64,000 bases of DNA, taken from positions 1 to 64,000 of the forward strand of contig JACRLJ010000028.1 of the NCBI GenBank assembly GCA_016215105.1, given 5' to 3'. This document shows positions 26,549 to 34,688 of the stretch, piece after piece. Each line of letters opens with the position of its first letter. Within the stretch, counting starts at the first letter, position 1. Under the pieces are notes generated by a model. The model did not search any database. It saw nothing but the letters and a program-made list of their open reading frames with translations, and was not told the origin of the DNA. The DNA comes from Candidatus Hydrogenedentota bacterium. Lineage in GTDB: Bacteria; Hydrogenedentota; Hydrogenedentia; Hydrogenedentales; SLHB01. The translations under genes were made by a program, and so were the position numbers.

Positions 26549-27240
26549 TACCGTCCTCCTTGTTTGCCGCAGTTTTCGTATTTCTGCCGCCGCATTATCC
26601 TCGGCCGGCCCCGGCAGTACAACCCAAGATTTCGATTGACAGCCCCAACGCTGTATGTTAGCATAACGCACATATCCGAACAGATTCTACCATCCTGTGT
26701 CCCGCGTCCGGCGGAGGCGCAAGAAGGACACGGAACACATGCTGTCAAAGGCTATGGCTGCGGAATACGACAGGGGTGTCCCGGGGTGCGTCGGCTGGAA
26801 CACGCTGCGACGCGCCAGATGGCGTGTATCCCGGCTCTCGCCCGTGAAGAAGCCGGTGTACCGCCTCCGCCTCCGTTGCGTCTCCTTCAGCCTGCGTATT
26901 ACGGCAGTACTCGAAACCGCGCCGGCAATCTTCCACCCCAAGGCGGTGAGCTTCGCTGTGACCGGATCGAACTTCCGCGGCAACCACGACCATCCCTCCC
27001 GCAGCGCGCCGGAAAGCATAAATCCGCTGTTTCTGGGGATGCGTCATGGGTGGCGCTGTGTCCGCGCGAAAGGGGGTGATACGCGTTAACCGCTTGCCGA
27101 GCGACGAAAAGGCGCGGGCGTTAGCGGCGCCCGAGACGGCAAGAGACGCGCAATGAAATTCGTAGTAAACGCACGATACCAAAAGTAACCAATCAATGTG
27201 TTCTTAACGCAACTACCACCGAAATGAGGAGTCGTATCCT
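26549..27240. other. Gene-poor 690-base gap
   Basis: This stretch between the DeoR gene and the prepilin gene shows no convincing gene. A frame at 26739-27089 has a plausible ribosome binding site but encodes an arginine-rich peptide with no domain shape. Near 26636 a TTGACA is followed at 17 bases by TAGCAT on the plus strand, a weak promoter-like pair with no gene directly after it. Confidence 0.5.
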
Positions 27241-28188
27241 ATGCAAAAGAAGGGGTTTACACTTATCGAGTTGCTGGTCGTTATCGCGATCATCGGCATC
27301 CTGGCGGCAATTCTGTTGCCCGCCCTGGCGCGTGCGCGTGAAGCTGCGCGCCGCGCAAGTTGTCAAAACAATCTCAAGCAGATGGGCGTCGTGTTCAAGA
27401 TGTATGCCAACGAATCCAGAGGGGAGAAGTTCCCGCGGAATGGTTGGCAGGGTAACATGAATCCGTTTCCCGGTGGCGGCACACTGACGAATTTCTGCGA
27501 TCCGCTGCCGGTTCCCTCGGGCCCCGCGGTCTACCCGGAATACCTGACCGACTTGAACGTCTACTTCTGTCCGTCCAATAAGCTCGTCGCTGCGAACTAT
27601 CTGGACTGCGCAAACGGCGGCAAGTGGTGTACGAATAACGCCTTGAACGCGACCTACTTCGGTGCGACCGATGGCGAATGGTCCTATGTGTATTGGGGCT
27701 ACGTCCAAGAAAACGCCGGCGTCTATGTTGCGCGCCTCGCCGCCGTGTACGAAGCCACGTGGGATGCTCCGACCTTCGGAAACTTCCTCGACGCCGACCT
27801 GAACGTCGGATCGTCTCCGACGGTCGCCGCAGTCAAGGCCAATCCTGACCTGGTGCTGCACGACGCCGCCGGAAACTCGGCAAGCTCGCTCGGATTGGTA
27901 GTCAACGTCGCCGGTAACGGCGGCGGCGGCACCGTGTACCGCCTCAAGGAAGGCGTCGAGCGCTTCCTGGTGACGGACATCAACAATCCCGCCGGCAGCG
28001 CAGTGGCGCAAAGCAGTCTGCCCGTTGCGTGGGATAACTTTGCATCCGAAGGCCGGGGCTTCCGTAACTTCGCTCACATTCCCGGCGGATGCAACGTGCT
28101 GTACATGGACGGTCACGCCTCGTTCATCAAGTACCCGACCCAGTACCCGATCGACAAGGCGATTGGTTTGGCTGGACCGGGCGTGTAA
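27241..28188 (+). CDS. Prepilin-type protein with H-X9-DG tail (type II secretion/pilin-like)
   Basis: A 315-residue pseudopilin-like protein. The N-terminus is a classic type III signal peptide: [19 protein letters not shown], cut after the glycine with the phenylalanine methylated and E5 present. The helix continues as [20 protein letters not shown], and the [19 protein letters not shown] block follows. The C-terminus carries the H-X9-DG motif ([13 protein letters not shown]) seen in the large prepilin families of Planctomycetes, Lentisphaerae and Hydrogenedentota. It is probably a secreted or cell-surface structural protein rather than a true pilus subunit. The ribosome binding site GAGGAG lies upstream. 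A decayed copy of its last 40 residues follows directly. Confidence 0.9.
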   Translation: MQKKGFTLIELLVVIAIIGILAAILLPALARAREAARRASCQNNLKQMGVVFKMYANESRGEKFPRNGWQGNMNPFPGGGTLTNFCDPLPVPSGPAVYPEYLTDLNVYFCPSNKLVAANYLDCANGGKWCTNNALNATYFGATDGEWSYVYWGYVQENAGVYVARLAAVYEATWDAPTFGNFLDADLNVGSSPTVAAVKANPDLVLHDAAGNSASSLGLVVNVAGNGGGGTVYRLKEGVERFLVTDINNPAGSAVAQSSLPVAWDNFASEGRGFRNFAHIPGGCNVLYMDGHASFIKYPTQYPIDKAIGLAGPGV

Positions 28189-28231
28189 CGCGCGCCTCGG
28201 AAGACGGTGAAGTTTGCCGCAGAGTCGCGCC

Positions 28232-28364
28232 TGTGGAACTGCGCTTTACGCTTGCCAACGGCGGCGCCAACGCGCTCCACATGGACGGCCAAGTGAATTT
28301 CATCAAGTGCCCCGGTGAGCATCCCGCAAGCAAAGTCGAAGGGATACTTGGTATCGGGTTCTAG
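28232..28364 (+). pseudogene. Remnant of a second prepilin C-terminus
   Basis: The frame ending at 28364 encodes ELRFTLANGGANALHMDGQV followed by NFIKCPGEHPASKVEGILGI. This mirrors the end of the intact prepilin ([20 protein letters not shown]), including the DG motif, and ends with a normal stop. No prepilin N-terminus precedes it. I read it as the tail of a duplicated gene that lost its front part; it shares the terminator with the intact copy. Confidence 0.65.
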
Positions 28365-28417
28365 AGTGTCGGCTCCAGATGCGTCATCGGTGTCTGGGTG
28401 GAGGACTCGCTGACAAA

Positions 28418-28453
28418 GGCGCCCGCGCGAATTCGCGCGGGCGCCTCTCTTTT
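28418..28453 (+). terminator. Rho-independent terminator of the prepilin unit
   Basis: A perfect 28-base palindrome at 28418-28445 (arms GGCGCCCGCGCG, centre AATT) is followed by TCTCTTTT. The stem is very GC-rich and the T-rich tail lies on the plus strand, 54 bases after the prepilin remnant. Confidence 0.85.
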
Positions 28454-28598
28454 GGTCTCGACAACGCCGCCCCTGGAATGCGTCCGCAACGGTCCGCGCA
28501 AATGAATTCAATTCGGCGAGTTGGGGCGCTCCAATTCCTTCTGATAGAGTGAAGGCGGCTGATGAGGAACTGCGAACCGCAAAAGGAGCGATATCAGC

Positions 28599-28967
28599 AT
28601 GCCAACCCATATTGCGAAACCGACGGTGATTGCGGCGGCGGGAAACAAACCGAAAACTATCCGCGAATACATTGGGCGGGTGAATTCGAAGACAGACACG
28701 CTTAGCGTAGCTCAAATGATCAGTCCGGGCGGATGGATCGAGCCCGGGCAGCGTCCGGAGTTCGACGAGTTCACGGTGGTGTTGAAGGGGACGCTTCACG
28801 TGGAAACGGAGGACGGGGCGGTATTGGAAGTGAAGGCGGGCGAAGCCGTGATTGCGCACAAAGGCGAATGGGTTAAGTACAGCACCCCCGGCGCCGAGGG
28901 CGCGGAGTATGTCGCGGTGTGTCTGCCGGCGTTTGCGCCGGGAATTGTGCATCGGGATGAGGGATAG
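28599..28967 (+). CDS. Cupin domain protein
   Basis: A 122-residue single-domain cupin. The beta-barrel pattern is seen at residues about 45-110: GGWIEPGQRPEFDEFTVVLK, then GTLHVETEDGAVLEVKAGEA and VIAHKGEWVKYSTPG. The first cupin motif lacks a clear HxH pair (positions carry E and D), so a metal site is doubtful, and it may bind a small ligand or act as a sensor. AAAGGAG about 10 bases upstream supports the start. It is a single gene with a terminator before it and a convergent epimerase gene after it. Confidence 0.85.
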   Translation: MPTHIAKPTVIAAAGNKPKTIREYIGRVNSKTDTLSVAQMISPGGWIEPGQRPEFDEFTVVLKGTLHVETEDGAVLEVKAGEAVIAHKGEWVKYSTPGAEGAEYVAVCLPAFAPGIVHRDEG

Positions 28968-29012
28968 GGTCTGGGATCTGGGATCTAAGATTTGAGATCT
29001 GAGATCCTGGTG

Positions 29013-29960
29013 TCACATCCCGGCTTGGTGGCTGCGGGTCCAGGCTACGGATTTGGGAATGCCCTCGCTGAGGGGCGTGCGCGGGTCGTAGCCCAGGAGC
29101 GCGCGGGCCTTGGCGATGTCGGCGACGTAGTGGGTGACTTCGCCCACTCGGGCGGGCTGGACCTCGATGTCCGCCGTGACGCCAAGGGCCTTGGCGACGT
29201 ACTCGGCCATGGCCACGAGGCTTTGGCCCTGGCCGTACGCGAGATTGATGGTGTGGCCCGTCTTTCCGCCGCGCTGGAGCAGTTGGATGCCGCGAACGAT
29301 ACCGTCCACGCAATCGTCCACATAGGTGAAGTCGAGCACCTTGTCCTTTCCGAAGACAGTGACGCGTTCGCCGTCTTGGATCTTCCGGATAAACAGCGGG
29401 ATGACGCGTTCCATGCGTTCGATGTCGTTGTCGAAGCGGCCGTAGACGTTCGAGAAGCGAAATACGATGTAGGGCAGGCCGTAGCATTGGGCGTAGGAAT
29501 AGACGAGCGCCTCGCCGGCAATCTTGCTGGCGGAGTACGGGCTTTCGGTGAACGCAAAGTCGGCGTGAGCCTCTTCGGTGATGTAGCGATGGATGTCGCC
29601 GTAGACTTCGCGGGAACTGCTGAACACGATGGGGACGCGGTTCTCGCGGCAGTACTCGAGAACGTTGAAGATCATCGTGATATTCGAGAGGGCGCGTCCC
29701 GGGCGTTGAACCAGTTCGTGTACCTTGGCGTGGGCGGCGAGGTGAACGACTACATCGAGCTTGCCGGGGTAGACGGCCTGGCCGATGCCGCCCTTGAACT
29801 CGCCGTACGGCATGCTGAGATCCTGGAGCAGCGTTTCAATGCGGTTGGTCCAGGTGTTGGGCCGGACGTCAACGCCGAAGACGTAGTGGCCTTCGTCCAT
29901 GAGGCGGAGCGCGAGATTAGTGCCGATTTGGCCGCTGCTACCCGTAATCAATACACGCAT
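29013..29960 (-). CDS. NAD-dependent epimerase/dehydratase
   Basis: A 315-residue extended short-chain dehydrogenase of the nucleotide-sugar type. The NAD loop is ITGSSGQIGTNLALRLMDEG, the acid after strand two is FGVDV, and the catalytic pair is YSASKIAGEALVY (YxxxK), with S in VFSSSREVYG before it. FRFSNVYGRFD is the usual substrate-binding segment. Such enzymes make or convert UDP- or GDP-sugars, fitting the glycosyltransferase gene upstream on the same strand. The exact sugar cannot be told from sequence by eye. The purine run AAGGAAGGG precedes the start. Confidence 0.92.
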   Translation of the reverse strand: MRVLITGSSGQIGTNLALRLMDEGHYVFGVDVRPNTWTNRIETLLQDLSMPYGEFKGGIGQAVYPGKLDVVVHLAAHAKVHELVQRPGRALSNITMIFNVLEYCRENRVPIVFSSSREVYGDIHRYITEEAHADFAFTESPYSASKIAGEALVYSYAQCYGLPYIVFRFSNVYGRFDNDIERMERVIPLFIRKIQDGERVTVFGKDKVLDFTYVDDCVDGIVRGIQLLQRGGKTGHTINLAYGQGQSLVAMAEYVAKALGVTADIEVQPARVGEVTHYVADIAKARALLGYDPRTPLSEGIPKSVAWTRSHQAGM

Positions 29961-30070
29961 CTGAGCGAAACCCTTCCTTCGGTTCGTCTAGGTTAGTTCA
30001 ATTCAAGACTGCGCCTTGTCGAGGCGTTATTCTCCCGCCAGGATCGATGCGGTCCGGGCAGGCTATCGGA

Positions 30071-30092
30071 CGCGGCGGGGACGCCGCGTCTA
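30071..30092. repeat. Short palindromic repeat near the glycosyltransferase end
   Basis: GCGGCGGGGACGCCGC followed by GTCTACG matches half of the TAGTAGACGCG family seen beside the PadR operon. It overlaps the last codons of the glycosyltransferase gene. Confidence 0.5.
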
Positions 30093-31397
30093 CGTTGGCG
30101 ACGCGCACGTCGTACGCAGACATTCGAGCAAGCGCCGTTGTTCGGCGGTATTATGCCGCAACTCGTCCCATGCGATCCCGTCGACGGAGCCGCCAAGCCA
30201 GCCGAGCACCGTGGCGATAGCGGAAAACATCTCCTGTTGCGGATAACCGTTATCGCGCAAATGGTGGATCATCTTCAAGGTTCGGAATCCGTCGAACCAG
30301 CCGTGAAACTGCTGGCGCATCTGCTCGGCGGTTTTGCTGTGCTTGCGCAGACGTTCCCACACTTCGACAAATTGGTTGTCCCGCAGGAAGCGGCGAAGTT
30401 CCTCGTTGACTTCCCCCGCCTCGGCAAGCAGGTCCTTGGCGTGGCTATCCCAGCGTTCGCACGCGAGAGCAAGCCAGCTCTTCAGGATGCGGTAGCACTC
30501 GGGGTTGTACAGTTGGTACTCGTCTTGGGTCCCGCTGAGATAGCGAAGCACGCGCTGACCCGTGCCCAGCGGCGCGCGTTCCGATGGGCGCCCAGAAGGG
30601 CAAACCGTGGTGTTGCGAATGCGCGTGACGCCGCCGGTCTTGGCCAACTGTTGAAGAAAGTAAAAGTCCTCGCCGCCTTGCCGCCGGTTCATACCGCCTA
30701 CGGCCGCGTAGGCCTCGTCGCGGCAAACCATTGTTGAGCCAATGGCCGCGTAGGCGTACGGCGATCCCGCGTAGCGCAGCGCGAGTTCGTGGTAGCGCAG
30801 ATAGAGTTCGTAACACACAATCGCCGCCGCGTGGTCCGGAGGCCCGTCCAGCGGGTGCGCGTAATCAACTACCGCGGCCCACGCGTCGTGCGTTTCGAAA
30901 TGGTTCCGGACCGCAGCGAGATAGTTTGGCTTGACTCGTGTGTCGGCGTCGAGCGAGAGGATGATACGCAGCCGCTTGGGCGAACCATCGAGCACGTGGA
31001 GCGCCCAGTCCATGCCAATCTTGCGCGCAAGGCCCACGCCCTCTTTCGCGGAAAGCTCGTGACCCGCGGACGCCGCGTCCACGTACGCCAATCGCAACGG
31101 CGCGCGTTCGTTGGAGCGCACGAGCGCGTCGAGCGTGGTCAACGTGTCGAGGTTTTCGGCGACTTGTGCGGCGCCGGCGTCCGTGCGGTTGTTCACCACG
31201 CAGATGACAATCGTTCGTTCGAGGTCCGGCGCGGGGTTGGCGGCAAGGCTCTCAAGGGTGTGCCTGAGATAGCCCTTCTCCGCCAGGACTGGTATGACGA
31301 CAGCCTGGTCCACGCCTTCCAACGCGCCGGAGACGAGCGGGCGCTCGGCGAGATCCGCGCGTTTGGCGAGATAGGCGGATACCCGATCGGTCATCAT
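30090..31397 (-). CDS. Family 2-type glycosyltransferase
   Basis: A 435-residue protein with a GT-A fold. The N-terminal nucleotide-binding strand is QAVVIPVLAEKGYLRHTLES, the metal-binding DxD-like site is IILSLDADTRVKPNY, and further conserved features are YAAIGSTMVCRDEAYAAVGG and the GGEDFYFLQQLAKTGG acceptor region (family ED). A helical C-terminal domain of about 150 residues has no family I recognise. No membrane helix is present, so it probably acts in the cytoplasm on a soluble or lipid-bound acceptor. An epimerase gene follows 129 bases downstream on the same strand. The start is one of two adjacent ATGs. Confidence 0.85.
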   Translation of the reverse strand: MMTDRVSAYLAKRADLAERPLVSGALEGVDQAVVIPVLAEKGYLRHTLESLAANPAPDLERTIVICVVNNRTDAGAAQVAENLDTLTTLDALVRSNERAPLRLAYVDAASAGHELSAKEGVGLARKIGMDWALHVLDGSPKRLRIILSLDADTRVKPNYLAAVRNHFETHDAWAAVVDYAHPLDGPPDHAAAIVCYELYLRYHELALRYAGSPYAYAAIGSTMVCRDEAYAAVGGMNRRQGGEDFYFLQQLAKTGGVTRIRNTTVCPSGRPSERAPLGTGQRVLRYLSGTQDEYQLYNPECYRILKSWLALACERWDSHAKDLLAEAGEVNEELRRFLRDNQFVEVWERLRKHSKTAEQMRQQFHGWFDGFRTLKMIHHLRDNGYPQQEMFSAIATVLGWLGGSVDGIAWDELRHNTAEQRRLLECLRTTCASPT

Positions 31398-31520
31398 GGG
31401 GCAGGCTCACACGGCGCGGCTGGACATAGCGGCGCCGATCCGTAACCCGTGGCCCGGTTTATCAGCGCCGCGGCCGAAAAATGGCTAAGTGCGCACGTTA
31501 AGTAGTGTATAGCGTCGCCT

Positions 31521-31997
31521 CTAGATCAGTTTCTTAAGCGCGCCGATGGCTCCAATGTGCATGCCTAAGTGAACCGCATGAAAAGCGGCGGTCTCGTTTG
31601 CGTTGTGAAGGGTCATGCCGGGAAAGAGTTCGACCGTCTTGAAGCCGTCAAACTTTCCCGCGGCGGCATCGGCGAGAACGGTCTCCGTGAGGGAGGCAAA
31701 CTGGGCCTGGACTGCGGCAACGTCCGGCTGACTCTTCCAGGTTTTCGGCGAAGTCCCGTCCGCGAACAGCTCCTTGTACTGTTCCTCACATCCGGCGGGC
31801 AGCGGGAACGGTTGCTGCGTGAGGCCGTAGAAGAAATTGCACTGGTAGTAGAGGAGATGCCCCAAGTTCCACAACACGTTATTGTTGAAATGGTCCGGCA
31901 CCTTGAGCAGCTGGTCCTTGGTGAGGGACTTAGTAGTCTCGACAGCGAATCCCCCCATCATCTTCATGACATCCCATTCATATCCCTTAGCGGCCAT
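31521..31997 (-). CDS. DinB-like four-helix-bundle protein
   Basis: A 158-residue protein of the DinB/YfiT superfamily. The pattern is NNVLWNLGHLLYYQCNFFYG in helix two and FHAVHLGMHIGAIGALKKL in the last helix, which together give the three histidines of the metal site. DinB-like proteins include metal-dependent thiol S-transferases (with bacillithiol, mycothiol or glutathione) and proteins of unknown role. AAAGGAG upstream supports the start. It is a single gene between the glycosyltransferase and the aldolase. Confidence 0.85.
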   Translation of the reverse strand: MAAKGYEWDVMKMMGGFAVETTKSLTKDQLLKVPDHFNNNVLWNLGHLLYYQCNFFYGLTQQPFPLPAGCEEQYKELFADGTSPKTWKSQPDVAAVQAQFASLTETVLADAAAGKFDGFKTVELFPGMTLHNANETAAFHAVHLGMHIGAIGALKKLI

Positions 31998-32099
31998 TGA
32001 TCGGTCTCCTTTGTCTGTTCGCGTTGCTCATCAATTCATCTGCCTCACGGTGTTGCGGACAGGTATTGTAACTGGAAACGGGCGAAAAGCCCAACGCGG

Positions 32100-32126
32100 G
32101 TCAGACAGGTCCGACAAGTCAGACAG
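32100..32126. repeat. Short nonamer repeat, GTCAGACAG type
   Basis: Three units (GTCAGACAG, GTCCGACAA, GTCAGACAG) downstream of the aldolase gene, in a 190-base gap before the DinB-like gene. Same family as at 17468 and 37527. Confidence 0.7.
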
Positions 32127-32187
32127 AGAATGGGCGCTGTCTTCAACGTGCGAGACAGCGCCCACGTATTTCTTGCTGCGAAACGTG

Positions 32188-33228
32188 TTACTTCGCGGTG
32201 TATTTTTTCTTCATGTCTTCGAGGGTGAGCGGCGCGTAATCCTTGGCGTGACCGGCGCTGCCGAACGCGGTCATACGGGCCTTCACGACGGCCTGCATGG
32301 CGGTACGCGCGGGCGCGAGGTAGTCGCGCGGGTCGAACTTGGCCGGCTCCTCGGCGAACACTTTGCGGATGGCGCCGGTGATGGCCAGGCGGCTGTCGGT
32401 ATCGACGTTGATCTTGCGGACGCCGTGCTTGATACCATCCTGAATCTGTTCGACCGGAATGCCGTAAGCTTCCTTCATCTTCCCGCCGTACTGGTTGATG
32501 ATGGCGACCAGTTCCGGCGGAACGCTGGACGAGCCGTGCATCACCATGTGGCACTTGGGCAGGCGCTTGTGAATCTCGTGGATAAGTTCCATGGCCAGCG
32601 CCGGCGGCATCATTTCGCCGGTCTTGGGATTCTTGCGCATGGACTTGTAAGCGCCATGGCTGGTGCCGATAGCGACGGCGAGGGCGTCGAGGCCGGTGTC
32701 GGCGACGAAGTCTTCGGCCTGCGCCGGATCGGTGAGGTGTTCGGAATCGTCCGCCGCGAGTCCCGCGCCGTGTCCGTCTTCAATTCCGCCCAGCGCGCCC
32801 AATTCGCCTTCGACGGTGACGCCCTTGGCGTGGGCCATCTCGACGACTTCGCGGGTGATCTTGACGTTGTAGTCGTAGCTGGCGATCTTCTTGCCGTCAG
32901 CTTCGAGCGAGCCGTCCATCATGACCGAGGTGAAGCCCAGTTCGATCGCCTGTTTGCAGGTCTCGACGCTGTTTCCGTGGTCGAGGTGCATGGCCACGGG
33001 AATGCCCGGATTCAGTTCGACGGCGGCAAGCATCAAGTGGCGAAGGTAATTCAATTGCGAGTACTTGAGGGCGCCGCGGCTGGCCTGAATGATCACCGGG
33101 CTCTGAACTTCCTCGGCGGCGGCCATGATCGCCTGAATCTGTTCCATGTTATTCACATTGAACGCGCCAACGCCATATCCGCCCTTGGCGGCCTCATCGA
33201 GGATTTGTCTCATGGGTACAAGTGGCAT
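32188..33228 (-). CDS. fba: Class II fructose-bisphosphate aldolase
   Basis: A 346-residue zinc-dependent aldolase that splits or forms fructose-1,6-bisphosphate in glycolysis and gluconeogenesis. The metal-binding start HLDHGNSVETCKQAIELGFT and DGSLEADGKKIASY are typical, as are VEGELGALGGIEDG, DALAVAIGTSHGAYK and HGSSSVPPEL. The length fits the class IIB group that also includes tagatose-bisphosphate aldolases, so the substrate may differ. AGGAG lies 9 bases before the ATG, and a candidate promoter lies at 33321-33350. Confidence 0.95.
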   Translation of the reverse strand: MPLVPMRQILDEAAKGGYGVGAFNVNNMEQIQAIMAAAEEVQSPVIIQASRGALKYSQLNYLRHLMLAAVELNPGIPVAMHLDHGNSVETCKQAIELGFTSVMMDGSLEADGKKIASYDYNVKITREVVEMAHAKGVTVEGELGALGGIEDGHGAGLAADDSEHLTDPAQAEDFVADTGLDALAVAIGTSHGAYKSMRKNPKTGEMMPPALAMELIHEIHKRLPKCHMVMHGSSSVPPELVAIINQYGGKMKEAYGIPVEQIQDGIKHGVRKINVDTDSRLAITGAIRKVFAEEPAKFDPRDYLAPARTAMQAVVKARMTAFGSAGHAKDYAPLTLEDMKKKYTAK

Positions 33229-33320
33229 ATAAGAATCTCCTAACAGTTAGAGGTAGTGTTCCCGATAGCGCAGGCTTTCCGCCCTGCGGGGGCTGGGCGG
33301 GCGGGTAATTTTCGAGCGCT

Positions 33321-33350
33321 AGTATAGCACTCTTGGGTGTTGACGCGCAA
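33321..33350 (-). promoter_or_regulatory. Possible promoter of the aldolase gene
   Basis: On the minus strand TTGCGC (33345-33350) and TATACT (33321-33326) are separated by 18 bases. Transcription would begin about 85 bases before the aldolase start. Confidence 0.4.
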
Positions 33351-33501
33351 AGGTTTGACTCGCGCGGCGCCGCCGCCATTTGCTATTATACCGCGCCGTA
33401 TAGGTTGGCTGCGCGCGCCCGTGTTTCGGCCGAAATATCCGCCGTACAACCCGTGTTGACCCTAACGCGGCCTGGCCGCAACGGCAGCGTGATTGGTATG
33501 A

Positions 33502-33554
33502 CTTCTTTGTCCGCAACATCTACGCGAACAACGTGGAAGTTGCGGACAAAGAAG
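33502..33554. repeat. Perfect 16-bp inverted repeat before ispH
   Basis: Arms CTTCTTTGTCCGCAAC (33502-33517) and its exact complement (33539-33554) enclose 21 bases. The second arm ends 40 bases before the ispH start, so a hairpin would form in the ispH leader or on its promoter. No T-run follows, so it is not a plain terminator. Confidence 0.75.
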
Positions 33555-33594
33555 CTAAAGGCGGCGTGAGCCTCGTAAGTAATCTGGAGAACGA

Positions 33595-34521
33595 ATGAAG
33601 ATCATACTCGCGAAACCGCGCGGATTTTGCGCCGGGGTGGACCGGGCCATCAAGTGCGTCGAGGAGGCGTTGGAGCGGTACGGCGCCCCCGTATATGTGT
33701 TGAACGATATCGTGCACAATGCGACGGTCGTAAACGATTTGCGGGTTAAAGGCGCCGTGTTCGTCAAGGACATCGCCGAGGTGCCGGCTGGGTCGCATCT
33801 GCTGTTCAGCGCGCACGGCGTGGGCCCGGATCGGTATGACCGCGCGAACGAAATGAACATGGAAGTGATTGACGCCACGTGCCCGCTGGTCGAGAAAGTA
33901 CACAACGAGGCGCGGCGGTTCGCGACGAAAGATTTCACGATCATTCTCGTCGGCGAGCCGGGTCACGACGAAACCGTGGGAACGATGGGCTGGGCGCCGA
34001 GGCATATCCGGCGCGTCCTCACTACGGACGATGTCGCCGCGCTCGAGGGGCTGAACGAGGAGAATCTCTCCTACATTACGCAAACCACACTGAGCGTGGA
34101 CGACTGCCAGAAAGTGATCGCGGCGTTGAAAGCGCGCTTTCCAAAGATCCAGGGACCGCCAACTTCGGACATCTGTTACGCGACCACCAACCGCCAGGCG
34201 GCGGTGAATGCCCTGGCGCCGCAGGTGGACCTCGTGCTGGTCGTCGGCGACCGGCAGAGCGCCAACTCGACCCGGCTGGCGGAGATCTGTGTTGCGAAGG
34301 GCAAGCCGAGTTATCTCATCAGTGATTCGACCATGATCGAGGAGGCCTGGCTGGCAGGCGTCGAGACAATTCTGCTGACCTCGGGGGCGTCCGCGCCGGA
34401 AGGCTTGGTCCAGGGCGTGATCGAATACTTCAAATCGCGGGGGCCGTGCGAGGTCGAGGAACGCGCCATCGTCGGCGAAAACGTCCACTTCAATCTCCCC
34501 AAGACTCTGGCGGCGCTGTAG
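33595..34521 (+). CDS. ispH: 4-hydroxy-3-methylbut-2-enyl diphosphate reductase
   Basis: A 308-residue iron-sulfur enzyme that makes IPP and DMAPP in the last step of the MEP pathway of isoprenoid synthesis. The three cluster cysteines are at 12 (PRGFCAGVDRAI), 96 (DATCPLV) and 194 (SDICYATTNRQ). AHGVGP, VGEPGHDETVGTMGW, TQTTLS and TSGASAPE match the family blocks. The length is normal. The start lies 40 bases after a strong inverted repeat, and GGAGAACGA precedes the ATG. It stands between convergent and same-strand neighbours with no obvious operon partner. Confidence 0.97.
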   Translation: MKIILAKPRGFCAGVDRAIKCVEEALERYGAPVYVLNDIVHNATVVNDLRVKGAVFVKDIAEVPAGSHLLFSAHGVGPDRYDRANEMNMEVIDATCPLVEKVHNEARRFATKDFTIILVGEPGHDETVGTMGWAPRHIRRVLTTDDVAALEGLNEENLSYITQTTLSVDDCQKVIAALKARFPKIQGPPTSDICYATTNRQAAVNALAPQVDLVLVVGDRQSANSTRLAEICVAKGKPSYLISDSTMIEEAWLAGVETILLTSGASAPEGLVQGVIEYFKSRGPCEVEERAIVGENVHFNLPKTLAAL

Positions 34522-34688
34522 TGGGGACTCGGCAGGTAGTCCGGCTTTTCCAAAGCCGGATTCCTCGGGCATAATGCGTCGGCACGCCACGCGAACTCCA
34601 TATATGTGTAAAGTGATCCGGCGTTGGAAACGCCGGACTACTCGGGCGTGAAAGTGCATGCTGACACGCAACGGATGGGCCTTGAACG

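Noticed and set aside
26739-27089. 116-codon frame before the prepilin gene with a fair ribosome binding site
   Set aside because: Arg-rich, no hydrophobic core or motif, and a competing frame on the other strand; left as a gap.
31882-33243. 453-codon plus-strand frame opposite the aldolase
   Set aside because: Shadow of the class II aldolase; composition typical of antisense reading.
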